Notes: generated by a model not told the origin, from the letters alone. 64,000 nt of DNA from an uncultured Alphaproteobacteria bacterium (GCA_945957365.1 CAMFKI010000001.1:186001-250000); one strand, 5' to 3'. Positions 11,683-20,606 are shown, counted from the first letter of the stretch. Numbers and translations: made by a program.

Positions 11683-11769
11683 TCAGTAACGCTCAGGGTG
11701 AAGGAGGGCGTGGACGAGGTAAGCGGCAAGGCCCAGCGCGATGAGAAGTCCGAGAGAGGCTTCCTGCAT
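11683..11769 (-). CDS. kdpF: K+-transporting ATPase small subunit KdpF
   Basis: This 28-residue, single-helix peptide ends in [13 protein letters not shown], close to the classic KdpF ending of Tyr-Leu-x-x-Ala-Leu-x-x-Pro-Glu-Arg. It sits directly before kdpA and stabilises the KdpFABC complex in characterised systems. Its ATG overlaps the stop of the preceding 27-residue peptide by one base (TGATG). Confidence 0.9.
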   Translation of the reverse strand: MQEASLGLLIALGLAAYLVHALLHPERY

Positions 11770-11852
11770 CACAGCCTCCCGCAGAATTCGACATAGCCCG
11801 CGGCAAGGGCGAAGAGCCCCGCCCCGAGCGCGATGAACAGCAGATCGAACAT
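11769..11852 (-). CDS. 27-residue membrane peptide leading the kdp operon
   Basis: This very short frame encodes one hydrophobic helix (MFDLLFIALGAGLFALAAGY, then VEFCGRL). It is followed by kdpF with a TGATG overlap, so the two are probably translated together. I recall similar tiny peptides at this position in other rhizobial kdp operons, usually unannotated, but have not checked this. Function is unknown; an extra pump subunit or a KdpF-like stabiliser is the obvious guess. The frame also stays open upstream through a decayed coding segment (11920-12190), so a longer product cannot be excluded. Confidence 0.65.
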   Translation of the reverse strand: MFDLLFIALGAGLFALAAGYVEFCGRL

Positions 11853-11919
11853 GGAAAGCACTCCGGTTTCGATCCCAGAAATAGGAGGGGCGGCCGTAAG
11901 CTTTCGATGGGGAAGTGAG

Positions 11920-12190
11920 CCATGCCGGATAAGGCCGGCATAAAGGCGCAGCAGCGAGATCAAGAACTGCGGGTCCAGTGCGACCACGCGGTCGGTGGTA
12001 AGCTGGAAATGGTGGCCGGCGTCGTTGGCGATGCGCGCGAGGCCGATGAACAGCCTGTCCTGCCAACGCGGATCTTCGACTTCCGCGCCACGAGCACTTA
12101 GCGCCGCGACAGGAAGAAGGATATCCGCTTCGCCCCGAAGGTCAGGTCTTGATGGGTCCTGCCATTGGGCCGGAATTGTCCAGTAAGTCC
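11920..12190 (-). pseudogene. Coding-like fragment without a start, between tRNA-Lys and kdp
   Basis: This 340-base gap holds a reading frame in phase with the 27-residue kdp peptide. It is open from a TAA inside the tRNA-Lys gene down to 11769, about 150 codons, with no ATG until MFDLL. Between about 12085 and 11950 the third codon positions are mostly G or C, like real genes here, and the translation includes DRLFIGLARIANDAG and LISLLRLYAGLIRHG. The bias fades nearer kdp. I do not recognise the family. It may be a decayed 3' gene fragment or the end of a gene disrupted at the tRNA; a GTG at 11987 would be the only plausible start. Confidence 0.35.
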
Positions 12191-12192
12191 AA

Positions 12193-12268
<76 letters not shown>

Positions 12269-12285
12269 GCCCTTTGAAGGACGTT

Positions 12286-12334
12286 CGGCCCCGAGAAGTC
12301 CGGGGCCGACGGCGGGCTTAGTACATCGCCCGCC
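12286..12334 (-). terminator. Two hairpins downstream of leuA
   Basis: Just after the leuA stop the minus strand can form a 7-bp stem GGCGGGC/GCCCGCC (12311-12317 with 12328-12334), then a perfect 8-bp stem CGGCCCCG/CGGGGCCG with a 7-base loop (12286-12308). There is no good T-run after them, so termination or 3'-end protection is inferred from position. Confidence 0.5.
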
Positions 12335-12343
12335 GCCCCTCGT

Positions 12344-14014
12344 CTAGTGCTTTTTTAGGGCCCTGTTGACGCCCGAAATCACGGCCTTCAGCGAGGCCAC
12401 GACGATGTTCTTGTCGACGCCGACGCCGAACAGGCTGGAGCCGTCCGGAAGCCTGAGTTCAACGTAGGCGATGGCCGCCGCATTGGCGCCCATGCCGATG
12501 GCATGCTCGCGGTAATCCGCCACGTCGAAGTTGAGGCCCGATTCCTTGCGGATCGCGTCGACGAAGCCATCCACCGGGCCATTGCCGTGGCCGAGGATGG
12601 TCTTCAGGTTGCCGTCGACCGTGATCTTGGCGACCACGTCCTGCTCCGTCTGGTCGGCACTCGCCGAATGCGAGACGAAGCCGTAGCGGCCGTTGCCGTC
12701 GAGATATTCCGCCTGGAAGGCGCCCCACAGTCGGTCGGCCGCGAGTTCCACGCCCTCCCCGTCGGCAATCGCCTGGACCACCTTGGAGAACTCGATCTGC
12801 AGCCGCCGCGGCAGCTCGATGCCGTGTTCCTTCTCGAGGATATAGGCGATGCCGCCCTTGCCCGACTGCGAGTTGATGCGAATCACCGCTTCGTAGCTGC
12901 GGCCGAGGTCCATCGGGTCGATGGGGAGGTAGGGCACCTCCCACAACGGCGCGTTCGATGCCGCCATGGCCTTGAAGCCCTTGTTGATCGCATCCTGGTG
13001 CGAGCCCGAGAAGGCGGTGAACACCAGCTCGCCCGCATAAGGATGGCGCGGGTGGATCGGCAGCTGGTTGCAGTATTCCGCCATGCGCACGAGCTCGTTG
13101 ATGTTCGAGCAGTCGAGCTCAGGGTCGACCCCCTGGCTGTAGAGATTCATCGCCAGCGTCACGATGTCGACATTGCCGGTGCGCTCGCCATTGCCGAACA
13201 GCGTGCCCTCGACGCGGTCGGCACCCGCCAGCAGGCCGAGCTCCGTCGCCGCCACTGCACAGCCGCGGTCATTGTGCGGGTGGAGCGAGATGGTCAGGCA
13301 GTCGCGCTTCTTGATGTTGCGGCAGAACCACTCGATCTGGTCGGCGTGCACGTTGGGGGTGGACATTTCCACCGTGGCCGGCAGGTTGAGGATCAGCTTC
13401 TTCTTGGGCGTCGGCTCGTAGCAGTCGATCACCGCCTCGCAGATCTCCTTGGCGAAATCGAGCTCGGTGCCGGTGAAGCTCTCGGGCGAATATTCATGGC
13501 GGATGACGTCCTCCATGCCGAATTCCTTCTCGAGCTTGCGGATCAGGGTGGCGCCCTTCACCGCAATGTCGACGATGCCCGGCTTGTCGAGCTTGAACAC
13601 CACGCGGCGCTGCAGCTCGGACGTCGAGTTGTAGAGGTGCACGATGGCGCTCTTCACACCCTTCAGGCTCTCGAAGGTGCGGCGGATCAGCTCCTCGCGG
13701 GACTGGGTGAGCACCTGGATGGTCACGCCATCGGGGATCTTGTTGCCCTCGATCAGGTAGCGCACGAAGTCGAAATCGGTCTGGGACGCCGAGGGGAAGC
13801 CAACCTCGATCTCCTTGAAGCCCATCTTCAGCAGCGAATCGAACATCCGCATCTTGCGGTCGAGCCCCATCGGCTCGATGAGCGACTGGTTGCCGTCGCG
13901 GAGGTCGACCGAGCACCAGATGGGCGGCTTGGTGATGGTGTTGTTCGGCCACTGCCGGTCGGTCAGCTGGACCTGCGGAAACGGGCGGTACTTCTCGCGG
14001 GGGGAAATCATCAT
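12344..14014 (-). CDS. leuA: 2-isopropylmalate synthase (yeast/actinobacterial-type)
   Basis: LeuA (556 residues) condenses acetyl-CoA with 2-oxoisovalerate in the first committed step of leucine synthesis. The N-terminus (RPFPQVQLTDRQW, then WCSVDLRDGNQSL) is the long-form LeuA class known from yeast and Actinobacteria. The TIM-barrel motif LHPHNDRGCAVAA and GNGERTGNVD are present. The C-terminal third is the regulatory leucine-binding domain, with GHGNGPVDGFVDAIR and an ending of VGVDKNIVVASLKAVISGVNR. Two adjacent ATGs (14014, 14011) could start it. Upstream lie its own promoter and a leader peptide, described separately. Confidence 0.96.
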   Translation of the reverse strand: MMISPREKYRPFPQVQLTDRQWPNNTITKPPIWCSVDLRDGNQSLIEPMGLDRKMRMFDSLLKMGFKEIEVGFPSASQTDFDFVRYLIEGNKIPDGVTIQVLTQSREELIRRTFESLKGVKSAIVHLYNSTSELQRRVVFKLDKPGIVDIAVKGATLIRKLEKEFGMEDVIRHEYSPESFTGTELDFAKEICEAVIDCYEPTPKKKLILNLPATVEMSTPNVHADQIEWFCRNIKKRDCLTISLHPHNDRGCAVAATELGLLAGADRVEGTLFGNGERTGNVDIVTLAMNLYSQGVDPELDCSNINELVRMAEYCNQLPIHPRHPYAGELVFTAFSGSHQDAINKGFKAMAASNAPLWEVPYLPIDPMDLGRSYEAVIRINSQSGKGGIAYILEKEHGIELPRRLQIEFSKVVQAIADGEGVELAADRLWGAFQAEYLDGNGRYGFVSHSASADQTEQDVVAKITVDGNLKTILGHGNGPVDGFVDAIRKESGLNFDVADYREHAIGMGANAAAIAYVELRLPDGSSLFGVGVDKNIVVASLKAVISGVNRALKKH

Positions 14015-14034
14015 GTCGGGTATCTTTCGGAAAT

Positions 14035-14114
14035 GCCTGGCTTAGCTGGTTTGGTGTCGATCAACCCCCGGAGAGCCAGGGCAAATGCCCGGCCGGCCCT
14101 CAGGGGCAGCTAAG
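14035..14114 (-). promoter_or_regulatory. Candidate leucine attenuator with alternative RNA pairings
   Basis: The leuA leader RNA contains mutually exclusive complementary segments. CTTAGCTG, in the last codons of the leader peptide (14107-14114), is a perfect match for CAGCTAAG (14041-14048). The overlapping downstream segment AGCCAGGC (14035-14042) can instead pair with GCCCTGGCT (14074-14082, one bulge). A ribosome stalled on the Leu codons would cover the first segment and favour the second hairpin. No T-run terminator is visible, so control at the leuA start site is as likely as transcriptional attenuation. The structure is seen; the mechanism is inferred. Confidence 0.5.
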
Positions 14115-14186
14115 AAGGAGGCGGCCAAGCGCGAGCGGCAGCGACGAGGCTGCCGGGAAGAACAGGATGTTCCGCGCGTTGGACAT
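14100..14186 (-). CDS. Leu-rich leader peptide of leuA
   Basis: This 28-residue frame starts MSNARNILFFPA and ends LGRLLLSCP. Seven residues are Leu, three of them consecutive (CTC CTT CTT) five codons before the stop. It sits 86 bases upstream of leuA and its ATG lies at or within about two bases of the predicted transcription start, so the transcript is probably leaderless. This resembles the leaderless trp leader peptide known in rhizobia. It is the likely sensor of charged tRNA-Leu for leuA. Confidence 0.65.
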   Translation of the reverse strand: MSNARNILFFPAASSLPLALGRLLLSCP

Positions 14187-14194
14187 GGGGCGAC

Positions 14195-14223
14195 CGTATA
14201 AAGCAGGTCGGCGCGGCATGCAA
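14195..14223 (-). promoter_or_regulatory. Sigma-70-type promoter of leuA
   Basis: On the minus strand TTGCAT (14218-14223) and TATACG (14195-14200) are separated by exactly 17 bases. The leader-peptide ATG begins 9 bases after the -10 box, which places the predicted start of transcription at or next to that ATG. Confidence 0.65.
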
Positions 14224-14270
14224 CCCGCGGCGATTTCACTCCTTCCGCGTGGAAGATGTGCCGCCACGGA

Positions 14271-14306
14271 TTGCCACCTCCAACTAATATGTTAGCATGC
14301 TGGCAT
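14271..14306 (+). promoter_or_regulatory. Promoter/operator of the sugar ABC operon
   Basis: The near-palindrome ATGTTAGCATGCTGGCAT (14289-14306; 7 of 9 pairs match) lies about 50 bases before the binding-protein start. TTGCCA (14271-14276) and TAGCAT (14293-14298), 16 bases apart, could be a promoter overlapped by this site. Such a placement suits a repressor of a sugar-uptake operon; no regulator gene is adjacent. Confidence 0.4.
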
Positions 14307-14354
14307 GAGCCCCGGGACCAGAGGGCTCAATACCGGTCATGGGAGGACCCTCGA

Positions 14355-15365
14355 ATGCTCAAGAAAACACTCGCCTGCACTATTGCGCTCGCTGCCCTTC
14401 TGGCGGCCGGACAGTCAATGGCCGACACCAAGGACAAGAAGATCGCGCTCTCCAACAACTACGCCGGCAATTCCTGGCGCCAGGCCATGCTGAAGAGCTG
14501 GGACAAGGTGACCAAGCAGGCCGTCGCCGATGGCGTCGTCGCCGCCGCCGACCCCTTCACCACCTCCGAGAACCAGGTGACGGAACAGGCCGCCCAGATC
14601 CAGAACCTGATCCTGCAGGGCTATAACGCCATCGTCGTGAACGCCGCCTCGCCGGACGCCCTCAACGGCGTCATCAAGCAGGCCTGCGACGCCGGCATCA
14701 TCGTCGTCTCCTTCGACGGCATCGTGACCGAGCCCTGCGCCTGGCGCGTCGCCGTCGACTTCAAGAAGATGGGCCAGTCTGAGCTCGACTATCTCGCCAA
14801 GAAGATGCCCGACGGGGGCAACCTGCTCGAGATCCGCGGCCTCGCCGGCGTTTCGGTGGATGACGCCATCTCGTCCGGCATCCATGCCGGCGTCGACGCC
14901 AACCCGCAGTTCAAGATCGTGGGCTCCGTCCATGGCGACTGGGCGCAGGAAGTGGCGCAGAAGGCCGTGGCCGGCATCCTGCCCTCGCTCCCCGAGGTCA
15001 AGGCCGTGGTGACCCAGGGCGGTGACGGCTATGGCGCGGCACAGGCCTTCGCCGCCGCCGGGCGCCCCACCCCCACCATCATCATGGGCAACCGCCAGGA
15101 CGAGTTGCAGTGGTGGAAGGAGCAGAAGGACAAGAACGGCTACGAGACCATGTCCGTCTCGATCGCGCCGGGCGTATCCACGCTGGCCTTCTGGGTGGCC
15201 CAGCAGATCCTCGACGGCAAGGAAGTGCCGAAGGACCTGACCGTGCCGTTCCTGCGCATCGACCAGGACACGCTGGAGCAGAACCTCGCCACCACCGAAA
15301 AGGGCGGCGTGGCCAATGTCGAGTACAGCCAGGCCGACGCCCAGAAGGTGATCGCGGGCAAGTAA
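14355..15365 (+). CDS. Sugar ABC transporter periplasmic binding protein (CUT2 type)
   Basis: This 336-residue protein has a clear signal peptide ([19 protein letters not shown], cleavage near SMA-DT) and a two-lobe ribose/galactose-type binding fold. Recognisable segments are [46 protein letters not shown] and, in the second lobe, [15 protein letters not shown]. The ATG at 14355 is chosen for the GGGAGGA ribosome site and the signal peptide. It heads a four-gene operon with a two-domain ATPase and two permeases. The ligand cannot be told from sequence; a sugar or sugar-like compound is expected for this class. Confidence 0.88.
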   Translation: MLKKTLACTIALAALLAAGQSMADTKDKKIALSNNYAGNSWRQAMLKSWDKVTKQAVADGVVAAADPFTTSENQVTEQAAQIQNLILQGYNAIVVNAASPDALNGVIKQACDAGIIVVSFDGIVTEPCAWRVAVDFKKMGQSELDYLAKKMPDGGNLLEIRGLAGVSVDDAISSGIHAGVDANPQFKIVGSVHGDWAQEVAQKAVAGILPSLPEVKAVVTQGGDGYGAAQAFAAAGRPTPTIIMGNRQDELQWWKEQKDKNGYETMSVSIAPGVSTLAFWVAQQILDGKEVPKDLTVPFLRIDQDTLEQNLATTEKGGVANVEYSQADAQKVIAGK

Positions 15366-15369
15366 TCTC

Positions 15370-16806
15370 TTGTCAGCCGAAGCAATCAGACTGGACGGCG
15401 TCGAAAAATCATTCGGCGCCGTCCGCGCCTTGGCCGGTGTCGACCTCGTGGTCGCCGCCGGCGAATGCCTTGGGCTCGTCGGCCACAACGGGGCCGGCAA
15501 GTCCACCCTCATGCATGTGCTGAGCGGCAACCTGACACCCTCGGCCGGCACGCTCTCGATCGCCGGCAAGCCCTATGACCGGCAGTGGACGGCCGCCGCC
15601 GCACAGGCCGAAGGCGTGCGCTGCGTGTTCCAGGAATTGTCCCTCTGCCCCAACCTCACGGTGGCGGAGAATGTGCGCATCGTGCACCGCTCGCTGAAGG
15701 GCTTCGGCTGGAAGGCGCGCGCCCGCGCCCTGATCCGCCAGAAGCTCGACGAGATTTTCCCAAATCATGGCATCGGACCTGACGACGAGATCGCCGACCT
15801 CGCCATCGGCCAGCGCCAGATGGCGGAAATCGCCCGCGCATTCACCGTCACCGAAGGCACGCTGCGCCTCGTCATCCTCGACGAGCCCACCTCCTCGCTC
15901 GATGCCGTGACCGCGCAGCAATTGCTGGCCTACGTGAAGCAGGAAACCGCGCGCGGCACGGCGATCATTCTGATCTCGCATCTCCTCGGCGAAATCCTGT
16001 CCACCTCGAACCGCATCGTGGTGATGAAGGACGGCAAGACCGTCGCCGACCGCAAGGCCGCCGACTTCACCCGCAACTCGCTGGTCGCCGCCATGGGGTC
16101 GGAAGCCCGCGAGCACAAGCGCGGCGAAGTGAGGAAAGCGACCGGCGAGGCATTGGTCAGCGCCCAGCCGCGCACCGGCGGCACGGCCGCGCTCGAAGCA
16201 AGGAAGGGCGAGATCATCGGCCTCACCGGACTCGCCGGCCACGGCCAGACGCGCATGCTGCTGCAGATCTACGAGCGCCGCCAGGCGGAGGTGAAGGGTG
16301 CCTTGGCGTTCATCGCGGGCGACCGCCAGTCGGACGGCGTGTTCAATCTCTGGTCCATCGGCCGCAACATCACCACGCGCTCGCTGGCGGCCCTGCGCAA
16401 GGGCGGCTTCATCGACCTCGCAGCCGAGGAGCGGCTGGCGGAGGAGTGGAAGGTCCGCATGGCGATCCGCACGCCGGATGTCGACAACAACATCCTCACC
16501 CTCTCCGGCGGCAACCAGCAGAAGGCGCTCTTCGCCCGCGCGCTCGCCTCCGATGCCGCCATCATCCTGATGGACGATCCGATGCGCGGCGTCGACATCG
16601 GCACCAAGCAGGAAGTCTATGCCATGATCCGGGCGGAGGCCGAGAAGGGCCGCACCTTCATCTGGTACACGACCGAGATCGAGGAACTCACCCATTGCGA
16701 CCGCGCCTATGTGTTCCGCAACGGCGCCATCGTCGCCGCACTGGGCGCTGACGACCTGACCGAGGAAAAGGTGCTGGAAGCGAGCTTCGCGGAGCATGCG
16801 ACATGA
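15370..16806 (+). CDS. Sugar ABC transporter ATP-binding protein, two-domain (CUT2)
   Basis: This 478-residue fused double ATPase is of the RbsA/MglA type. The first domain has Walker [10 protein letters not shown] (38-46) and the signature region [14 protein letters not shown]. The second has a degenerate Walker A (GLAGHGQTR, no Lys), which is usual for this class, plus an intact [10 protein letters not shown] signature. The start is a TTG at 15370, 4 bases after the previous stop; no ATG or GTG lies in a better position. Its stop overlaps the next ATG by 4 bases. Confidence 0.88.
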   Translation: MSAEAIRLDGVEKSFGAVRALAGVDLVVAAGECLGLVGHNGAGKSTLMHVLSGNLTPSAGTLSIAGKPYDRQWTAAAAQAEGVRCVFQELSLCPNLTVAENVRIVHRSLKGFGWKARARALIRQKLDEIFPNHGIGPDDEIADLAIGQRQMAEIARAFTVTEGTLRLVILDEPTSSLDAVTAQQLLAYVKQETARGTAIILISHLLGEILSTSNRIVVMKDGKTVADRKAADFTRNSLVAAMGSEAREHKRGEVRKATGEALVSAQPRTGGTAALEARKGEIIGLTGLAGHGQTRMLLQIYERRQAEVKGALAFIAGDRQSDGVFNLWSIGRNITTRSLAALRKGGFIDLAAEERLAEEWKVRMAIRTPDVDNNILTLSGGNQQKALFARALASDAAIILMDDPMRGVDIGTKQEVYAMIRAEAEKGRTFIWYTTEIEELTHCDRAYVFRNGAIVAALGADDLTEEKVLEASFAEHAT

Positions 16807-17729
16807 ACCGCCGCCTCCTCCGCCAGGCGCTCCCCTTCCTGACGCTGGCCGTGGTGCTGGCCGCCACCTTCTATGTGCAGCCGCGCACGATGAGCTATTT
16901 CGGGCTCAATCTGATGCTGCAATATGCGGTGCCCATCGCGCTCGCCACCATCGCGCAGATGTTCGTCATCACGGTCAACGACCTCGATCTTTCCATCGGC
17001 CCCTTCGTCGGGCTGGTGAGCTGCGTCGGCGCCACGCTCCTCTACGACAATCCGCCCCTCGGCCTCCTCGCCCTGCTGGTGATGATCGCCGCCTACGGGG
17101 CGATCGGCGCGCTGATCCACATCCGCAACCTGCCCTCGATCGTGGTGACGCTGGGCCTGTCCTTCGTCTGGCTCGGCATCGCGGTGCTGATCCTGCCCTC
17201 GCCCGGCGGCAAGGCCCCGGACTGGCTGAAGGCGCTGATGGGCGTCCATGTGCCGGTGGTGCCCTTCCCCATCATCGCCGCGGTGGTGATCGGCGTCGTG
17301 GTGCAGCTGGCCCTGATGCTCTCCTCCTATGGCGTCATCGCGCGCGGTGCGGGCGGCAACCCCAAGGCGCTCAGCCGCGCCGGCTGGTCGATGCTGAAGA
17401 CCAAGGTCATCATGTACATGCTAGCGGGCCTGTTCGGCGTGCTGTCGGGCTTGGCGCTTCTCGGCCTCACCACCTCGGGCGACGCGCACGTGGCGGACCG
17501 CTACACGCTCTATTCCATCGCCGGCGTCATCCTCGGCGGCGGCGAGTTCATCGGCGGCCGCGTGTCGCCCCTTGGCGCCGTCGTCGGCGCGCTGACGCTG
17601 GCGCTGGCCGGTTCCTTCCTCATCTTCCTCAGGATCTCGCCGGACTGGCAGATCGGCGCACAGGGCGCGATCCTCATCGTGGTGCTCGCGCTCCGGGCAC
17701 TCGTCAGCTACGGGGAGCAGAAGCGATGA
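16803..17729 (+). CDS. Sugar ABC transporter permease 1 (CUT2)
   Basis: This integral membrane protein (308 residues) has eight to ten hydrophobic segments and the branched-chain/ribose permease hallmarks: [16 protein letters not shown] near residues 57-72 and [24 protein letters not shown] near the end. It overlaps both neighbours by 4 bases (ATGA), so ATPase and permeases are translationally coupled. Confidence 0.87.
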   Translation: MNRRLLRQALPFLTLAVVLAATFYVQPRTMSYFGLNLMLQYAVPIALATIAQMFVITVNDLDLSIGPFVGLVSCVGATLLYDNPPLGLLALLVMIAAYGAIGALIHIRNLPSIVVTLGLSFVWLGIAVLILPSPGGKAPDWLKALMGVHVPVVPFPIIAAVVIGVVVQLALMLSSYGVIARGAGGNPKALSRAGWSMLKTKVIMYMLAGLFGVLSGLALLGLTTSGDAHVADRYTLYSIAGVILGGGEFIGGRVSPLGAVVGALTLALAGSFLIFLRISPDWQIGAQGAILIVVLALRALVSYGEQKR

Positions 17730-18664
17730 TCGGACGACTGCTGCGCCAGCCCTGGATCTTCTCCTTCGGTGCCGCCATCGCCGTGTGGCTCGCCACCATC
17801 GCCTATACGGAGGGCCAGGGTGCGGGCGCCATCCTTACCGCCGCCTTCTCGTTCGCCACCTTCACCATCATCGTGGGGCTCGGCCAGATGATGGTGATCA
17901 CCACCGGCCCCGGCAATGTGGATCTTTCCATCCCCGCCACCATCACGCTGTCGGGCGTCGTCGCCATGAAGGTGATGGACGAGGACACGGGCCGCATGGC
18001 GCTCGGCATCATCGCCGCGCTGGGGGCGGCCACGATCGTCGGCATCTTCAACTACGGCCTCATCCGCCTGCTGCGCATCCCGCCGATCATCGCGACGCTG
18101 TCGTCGAGCTTCCTGGTGCTCTCGACCGCCATCTCCTATGGCCGCGGCATCCGCATCAAGCCGCCGGAGCCCTTGGCACAATTCGCCGAGGCGCAGGTCT
18201 TCGGCATCCCCATCATGGCCTTCGCCGTGCTGGCGCTCTCCATCGGCATCGCGCTCGTGCTGAGCCGCACCCTCTATGGCCGCAGCGTGCTGGCGGTTGG
18301 GCAGAACAGCCGCGCCGCATGGCTGGCGGGGCTCAACGTGGACCGTACCCGCTTCCTCACCTATGTGCTGAGCGCCTTCCTCGCCGGTGTCTGCGGCATC
18401 CTGCTGTCGGGCTTCTCGCGCGGGGCGGCGCTGAACATGGGCGAGGAATTCCTGCTCGCCTCCATCGCCACGGTGGTGATCGGCGGCACCTCGGTCGCCG
18501 GCGGCCGCGCCAACGTGCCCGGCATCTGGGGTGCGGCGCTGTTCATGTACCTGCTGGTGACGATGCTCAACATCTTCGGGGCGAGTGCGGGGATCCGGCT
18601 GATCCTGACGGGGCTGATGATCATCGGGGTGATCGTGGTCGCGGGCGGCGAGGAGCAGAGATAG
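17726..18664 (+). CDS. Sugar ABC transporter permease 2 (CUT2)
   Basis: This second permease of the operon (312 residues) is homologous to the first. It shows ITTGPGNVDLSIPATITLSG and the C-terminal VIGGTSVAGGRANVPGIWGAALF signature. The ATG at 17726 overlaps the previous stop. Having two different permeases suggests a heterodimeric channel, unlike the homodimer of RbsC. It is the last gene of the operon; no terminator is obvious in the 190 bases that follow. Confidence 0.87.
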   Translation: MIGRLLRQPWIFSFGAAIAVWLATIAYTEGQGAGAILTAAFSFATFTIIVGLGQMMVITTGPGNVDLSIPATITLSGVVAMKVMDEDTGRMALGIIAALGAATIVGIFNYGLIRLLRIPPIIATLSSSFLVLSTAISYGRGIRIKPPEPLAQFAEAQVFGIPIMAFAVLALSIGIALVLSRTLYGRSVLAVGQNSRAAWLAGLNVDRTRFLTYVLSAFLAGVCGILLSGFSRGAALNMGEEFLLASIATVVIGGTSVAGGRANVPGIWGAALFMYLLVTMLNIFGASAGIRLILTGLMIIGVIVVAGGEEQR

Positions 18665-18855
18665 ATCGCTTCCGGCGCTGGTGAAGGGGGGTGGGTCAGG
18701 CCGGGCATCGGGCCAGGCCGTTCCGCACGCATGGGCGCGTGCCGTTTCCGGGGTGTTCGTCAACGAAAGCTTGAACCGCACACCCGCATTGTGAGGATTG
18801 GCGGCGGCGGCCTCCCGGTCTATAGGGGGCGGAAACGTTACATGAGGTTTCCGAC

Positions 18856-19095
18856 ATGAAATCCGCCCTGCTCGCGCTCGGCCTTCTGGCCGCGCTGTCG
18901 GCTCCTGCCTTCGCCGGCCCCTGCGACAGCGACCTCGCCGCCCTGAAAGCGGCGCTCGCCGGCAGCCAGGCGCAGCCGGACGTCAAGAGCCAGGTCCAGG
19001 ACATGGTGGCCCAGGCCGAAAAGCTGTGCGCGGCCGGCAACGAGGAAGAGGCGGCCGACGTCATCTCGGACGCCAGTTCGACCCTCGCGCAGTAA
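18856..19095 (+). CDS. Small secreted protein, unknown function
   Basis: This 79-residue protein has a typical signal peptide (MKSALLALGLLAALSAPAFA, cleaved before GPC). The mature part of about 59 residues is Ala- and acid-rich and helical in character, with two Cys (positions 23 and about 56) that could form a disulfide. It stands alone, convergent with the next gene 7 bases downstream. I do not recognise the family. Confidence 0.65.
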   Translation: MKSALLALGLLAALSAPAFAGPCDSDLAALKAALAGSQAQPDVKSQVQDMVAQAEKLCAAGNEEEAADVISDASSTLAQ

Positions 19096-19102
19096 TCGGA
19101 GC

Positions 19103-19525
19103 CTATGTCTGGAAGGCCAGCACCGCGAAGATGATGGCGCCGAGCGCCGACATCCAGACGCCCGACACGAAGAGTTCCATGCGCGGATAGAGCGACTGGT
19201 CGCCGGTGCGGAACATCCGGCCGCCGGTCATGCGGGCGAGGCCGTGGCACAGGGTGAGCAGCACCACGAAGCCCATCTTGACGATGAACCAGCTGTTGGG
19301 CTCGTCCTGCGGCGGCAGGCTGAAGAACAGGCCGATGCCGGTGAGCCAGATCGCCAGGATGACGACGTCGGCGATGCGCGCCAGCACGCGGCGCAGGAAA
19401 GTCAGCGCCTCGCGCCGTTCGCCCTTCTCGCCCGCCGTGATGCGGATGTTGATGTAGTTGGCGATGCTCATGCCGGTGCCCGTGGCAATGGCGATCAGAT
19501 GGGCGATGAGCAGGATGATCTTCAT
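19103..19525 (-). CDS. Four-helix membrane protein, unknown function
   Basis: This 140-residue protein has four hydrophobic segments (about 1-22, 50-72, 80-97, 115-138). The start is marked by MKIILLIAHLIAIATGTGMS. Conserved-looking His residues lie in the first and third helices (AHLIA, LCHGLARM), which resembles small haem- or copper-binding membrane proteins of the CopD/HemJ/DUF2269 kind. That assignment is only by general pattern. Confidence 0.7.
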   Translation of the reverse strand: MKIILLIAHLIAIATGTGMSIANYINIRITAGEKGERREALTFLRRVLARIADVVILAIWLTGIGLFFSLPPQDEPNSWFIVKMGFVVLLTLCHGLARMTGGRMFRTGDQSLYPRMELFVSGVWMSALGAIIFAVLAFQT

Positions 19526-19573
19526 GTGGCGTTCGGCCCTCCCCCGGCCGGCGTCCGCTGTGCTTGTTCCCCG

Positions 19574-20482
19574 CTAGATGTCTAGCACGCCCGAACTGAT
19601 TTGCACGGCCTGTCCTGCAACCCGCACCGCTGTCAGTTTCGCACCTGCAACATCGGCTTCGAGCCACAGGTCGGAGGGCCGGCCCATCTCGTAGCCCTGT
19701 TCGAGCTTCCAGCGGTGGGTGCCGTCCGCGAGCTTCTCCGCTGCCAAGAGCTGGCCGGCGAAAAGCGCCGTGGCCGATCCCGTGGCGGGGTCCTCGACGA
19801 TGCCGCTGGTGGGCGCGAACATGCGCGCCCGGTAGGCGGTCTGCGCATCATCGCCGCCCGGGGTGTAGAGATAGGCCATGTCGGTGCCGAGCGGCGCGAT
19901 CAGTGCCGACCAATGCGGTTCCAGCGGCCGCGCCCTCGACAGTGCCGCGCGCGAGGCGACCGGCACGTGCAGGCAGCGCGGGCCGCCCTGGTGCAGGCGC
20001 GGAGCGTGGCTGCCGAACCCGATCTCTCCCGGGGCCAGACCCAGGGCCTGCGCCAGCAGCCCGACATCGGGCGCCGGGGCATCGGGCACGAAGGGAATGA
20101 CCGGTGCCGTGAACTGCGCGCGCGGCACGTCGCCGATGCGCGAGACCTTCACCGGCACGAGGCCCGCCACTTCCTCGAGCCTGATCGTGGTCTCGAAGGC
20201 GCAGCCCGGCTTGTATTTCTTCGCGGCGAGGTGAATGGCGCAGCCCACCGTCGGGTGGCCGGCAAAGGGGATTTCCGCCGTGGGGAAGAAAATCCGCACG
20301 CTGGCGGTGTTGGCCGCGTCCTGCGCGGTGCGCACGAAAATCGTCTCCGAGAGGTTGAACTCGCGCGCGATGATCTGCATCTGCTCGGTCGAGAGCGCGT
20401 CCGCCTCCTCGACGATGGCCAGCGGATTGCCGGCGAACTTGGCGGCGGTGAAGACGTCGTAGGTGTAGAACGGCAGTTTCAT
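19574..20482 (-). CDS. PhzF family isomerase-like protein
   Basis: This 302-residue PhzF-fold protein starts with MKLPFYTYDVFTAAKFAGNPLAIV, the family's signature N-terminus. Later family segments are FNLSETIFV with the catalytic-type Glu, FAGHPTVGCA, and near the end GIVEDPATGSATALFAG. The ATG at 20482 is preceded by AGGAG at good spacing, so it is preferred to upstream in-frame starts. PhzF relatives isomerise or epimerise small metabolites; the substrate of this one is unknown, and no phenazine genes are nearby. Confidence 0.88.
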   Translation of the reverse strand: MKLPFYTYDVFTAAKFAGNPLAIVEEADALSTEQMQIIAREFNLSETIFVRTAQDAANTASVRIFFPTAEIPFAGHPTVGCAIHLAAKKYKPGCAFETTIRLEEVAGLVPVKVSRIGDVPRAQFTAPVIPFVPDAPAPDVGLLAQALGLAPGEIGFGSHAPRLHQGGPRCLHVPVASRAALSRARPLEPHWSALIAPLGTDMAYLYTPGGDDAQTAYRARMFAPTSGIVEDPATGSATALFAGQLLAAEKLADGTHRWKLEQGYEMGRPSDLWLEADVAGAKLTAVRVAGQAVQISSGVLDI

Positions 20483-20606
20483 CGGAGTCTCCTGCGGGGC
20501 CACGCAAGCTGGGCCGCGCGCCCCGGTCCGTCAACCGTGAAATCGGTCGGTGTTGCGTGACGCCTGAGAATGCGGTGTCATCGCGCAAAACACGGGGAGG
20601 CGTGGC

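Noticed and set aside
12503..14113. 536-codon open frame on the plus strand opposite leuA
   Set aside because: It is exactly antisense to leuA. Long antisense frames are common at this GC content, and its translation is a run of Arg, Val, His and Gly-rich sequence without domain features.
17708..18781. 357-codon minus-strand frame opposite the second sugar permease
   Set aside because: It is antisense to a well-supported permease, and its His/Asp/Gly-rich translation is typical of a shadow frame.
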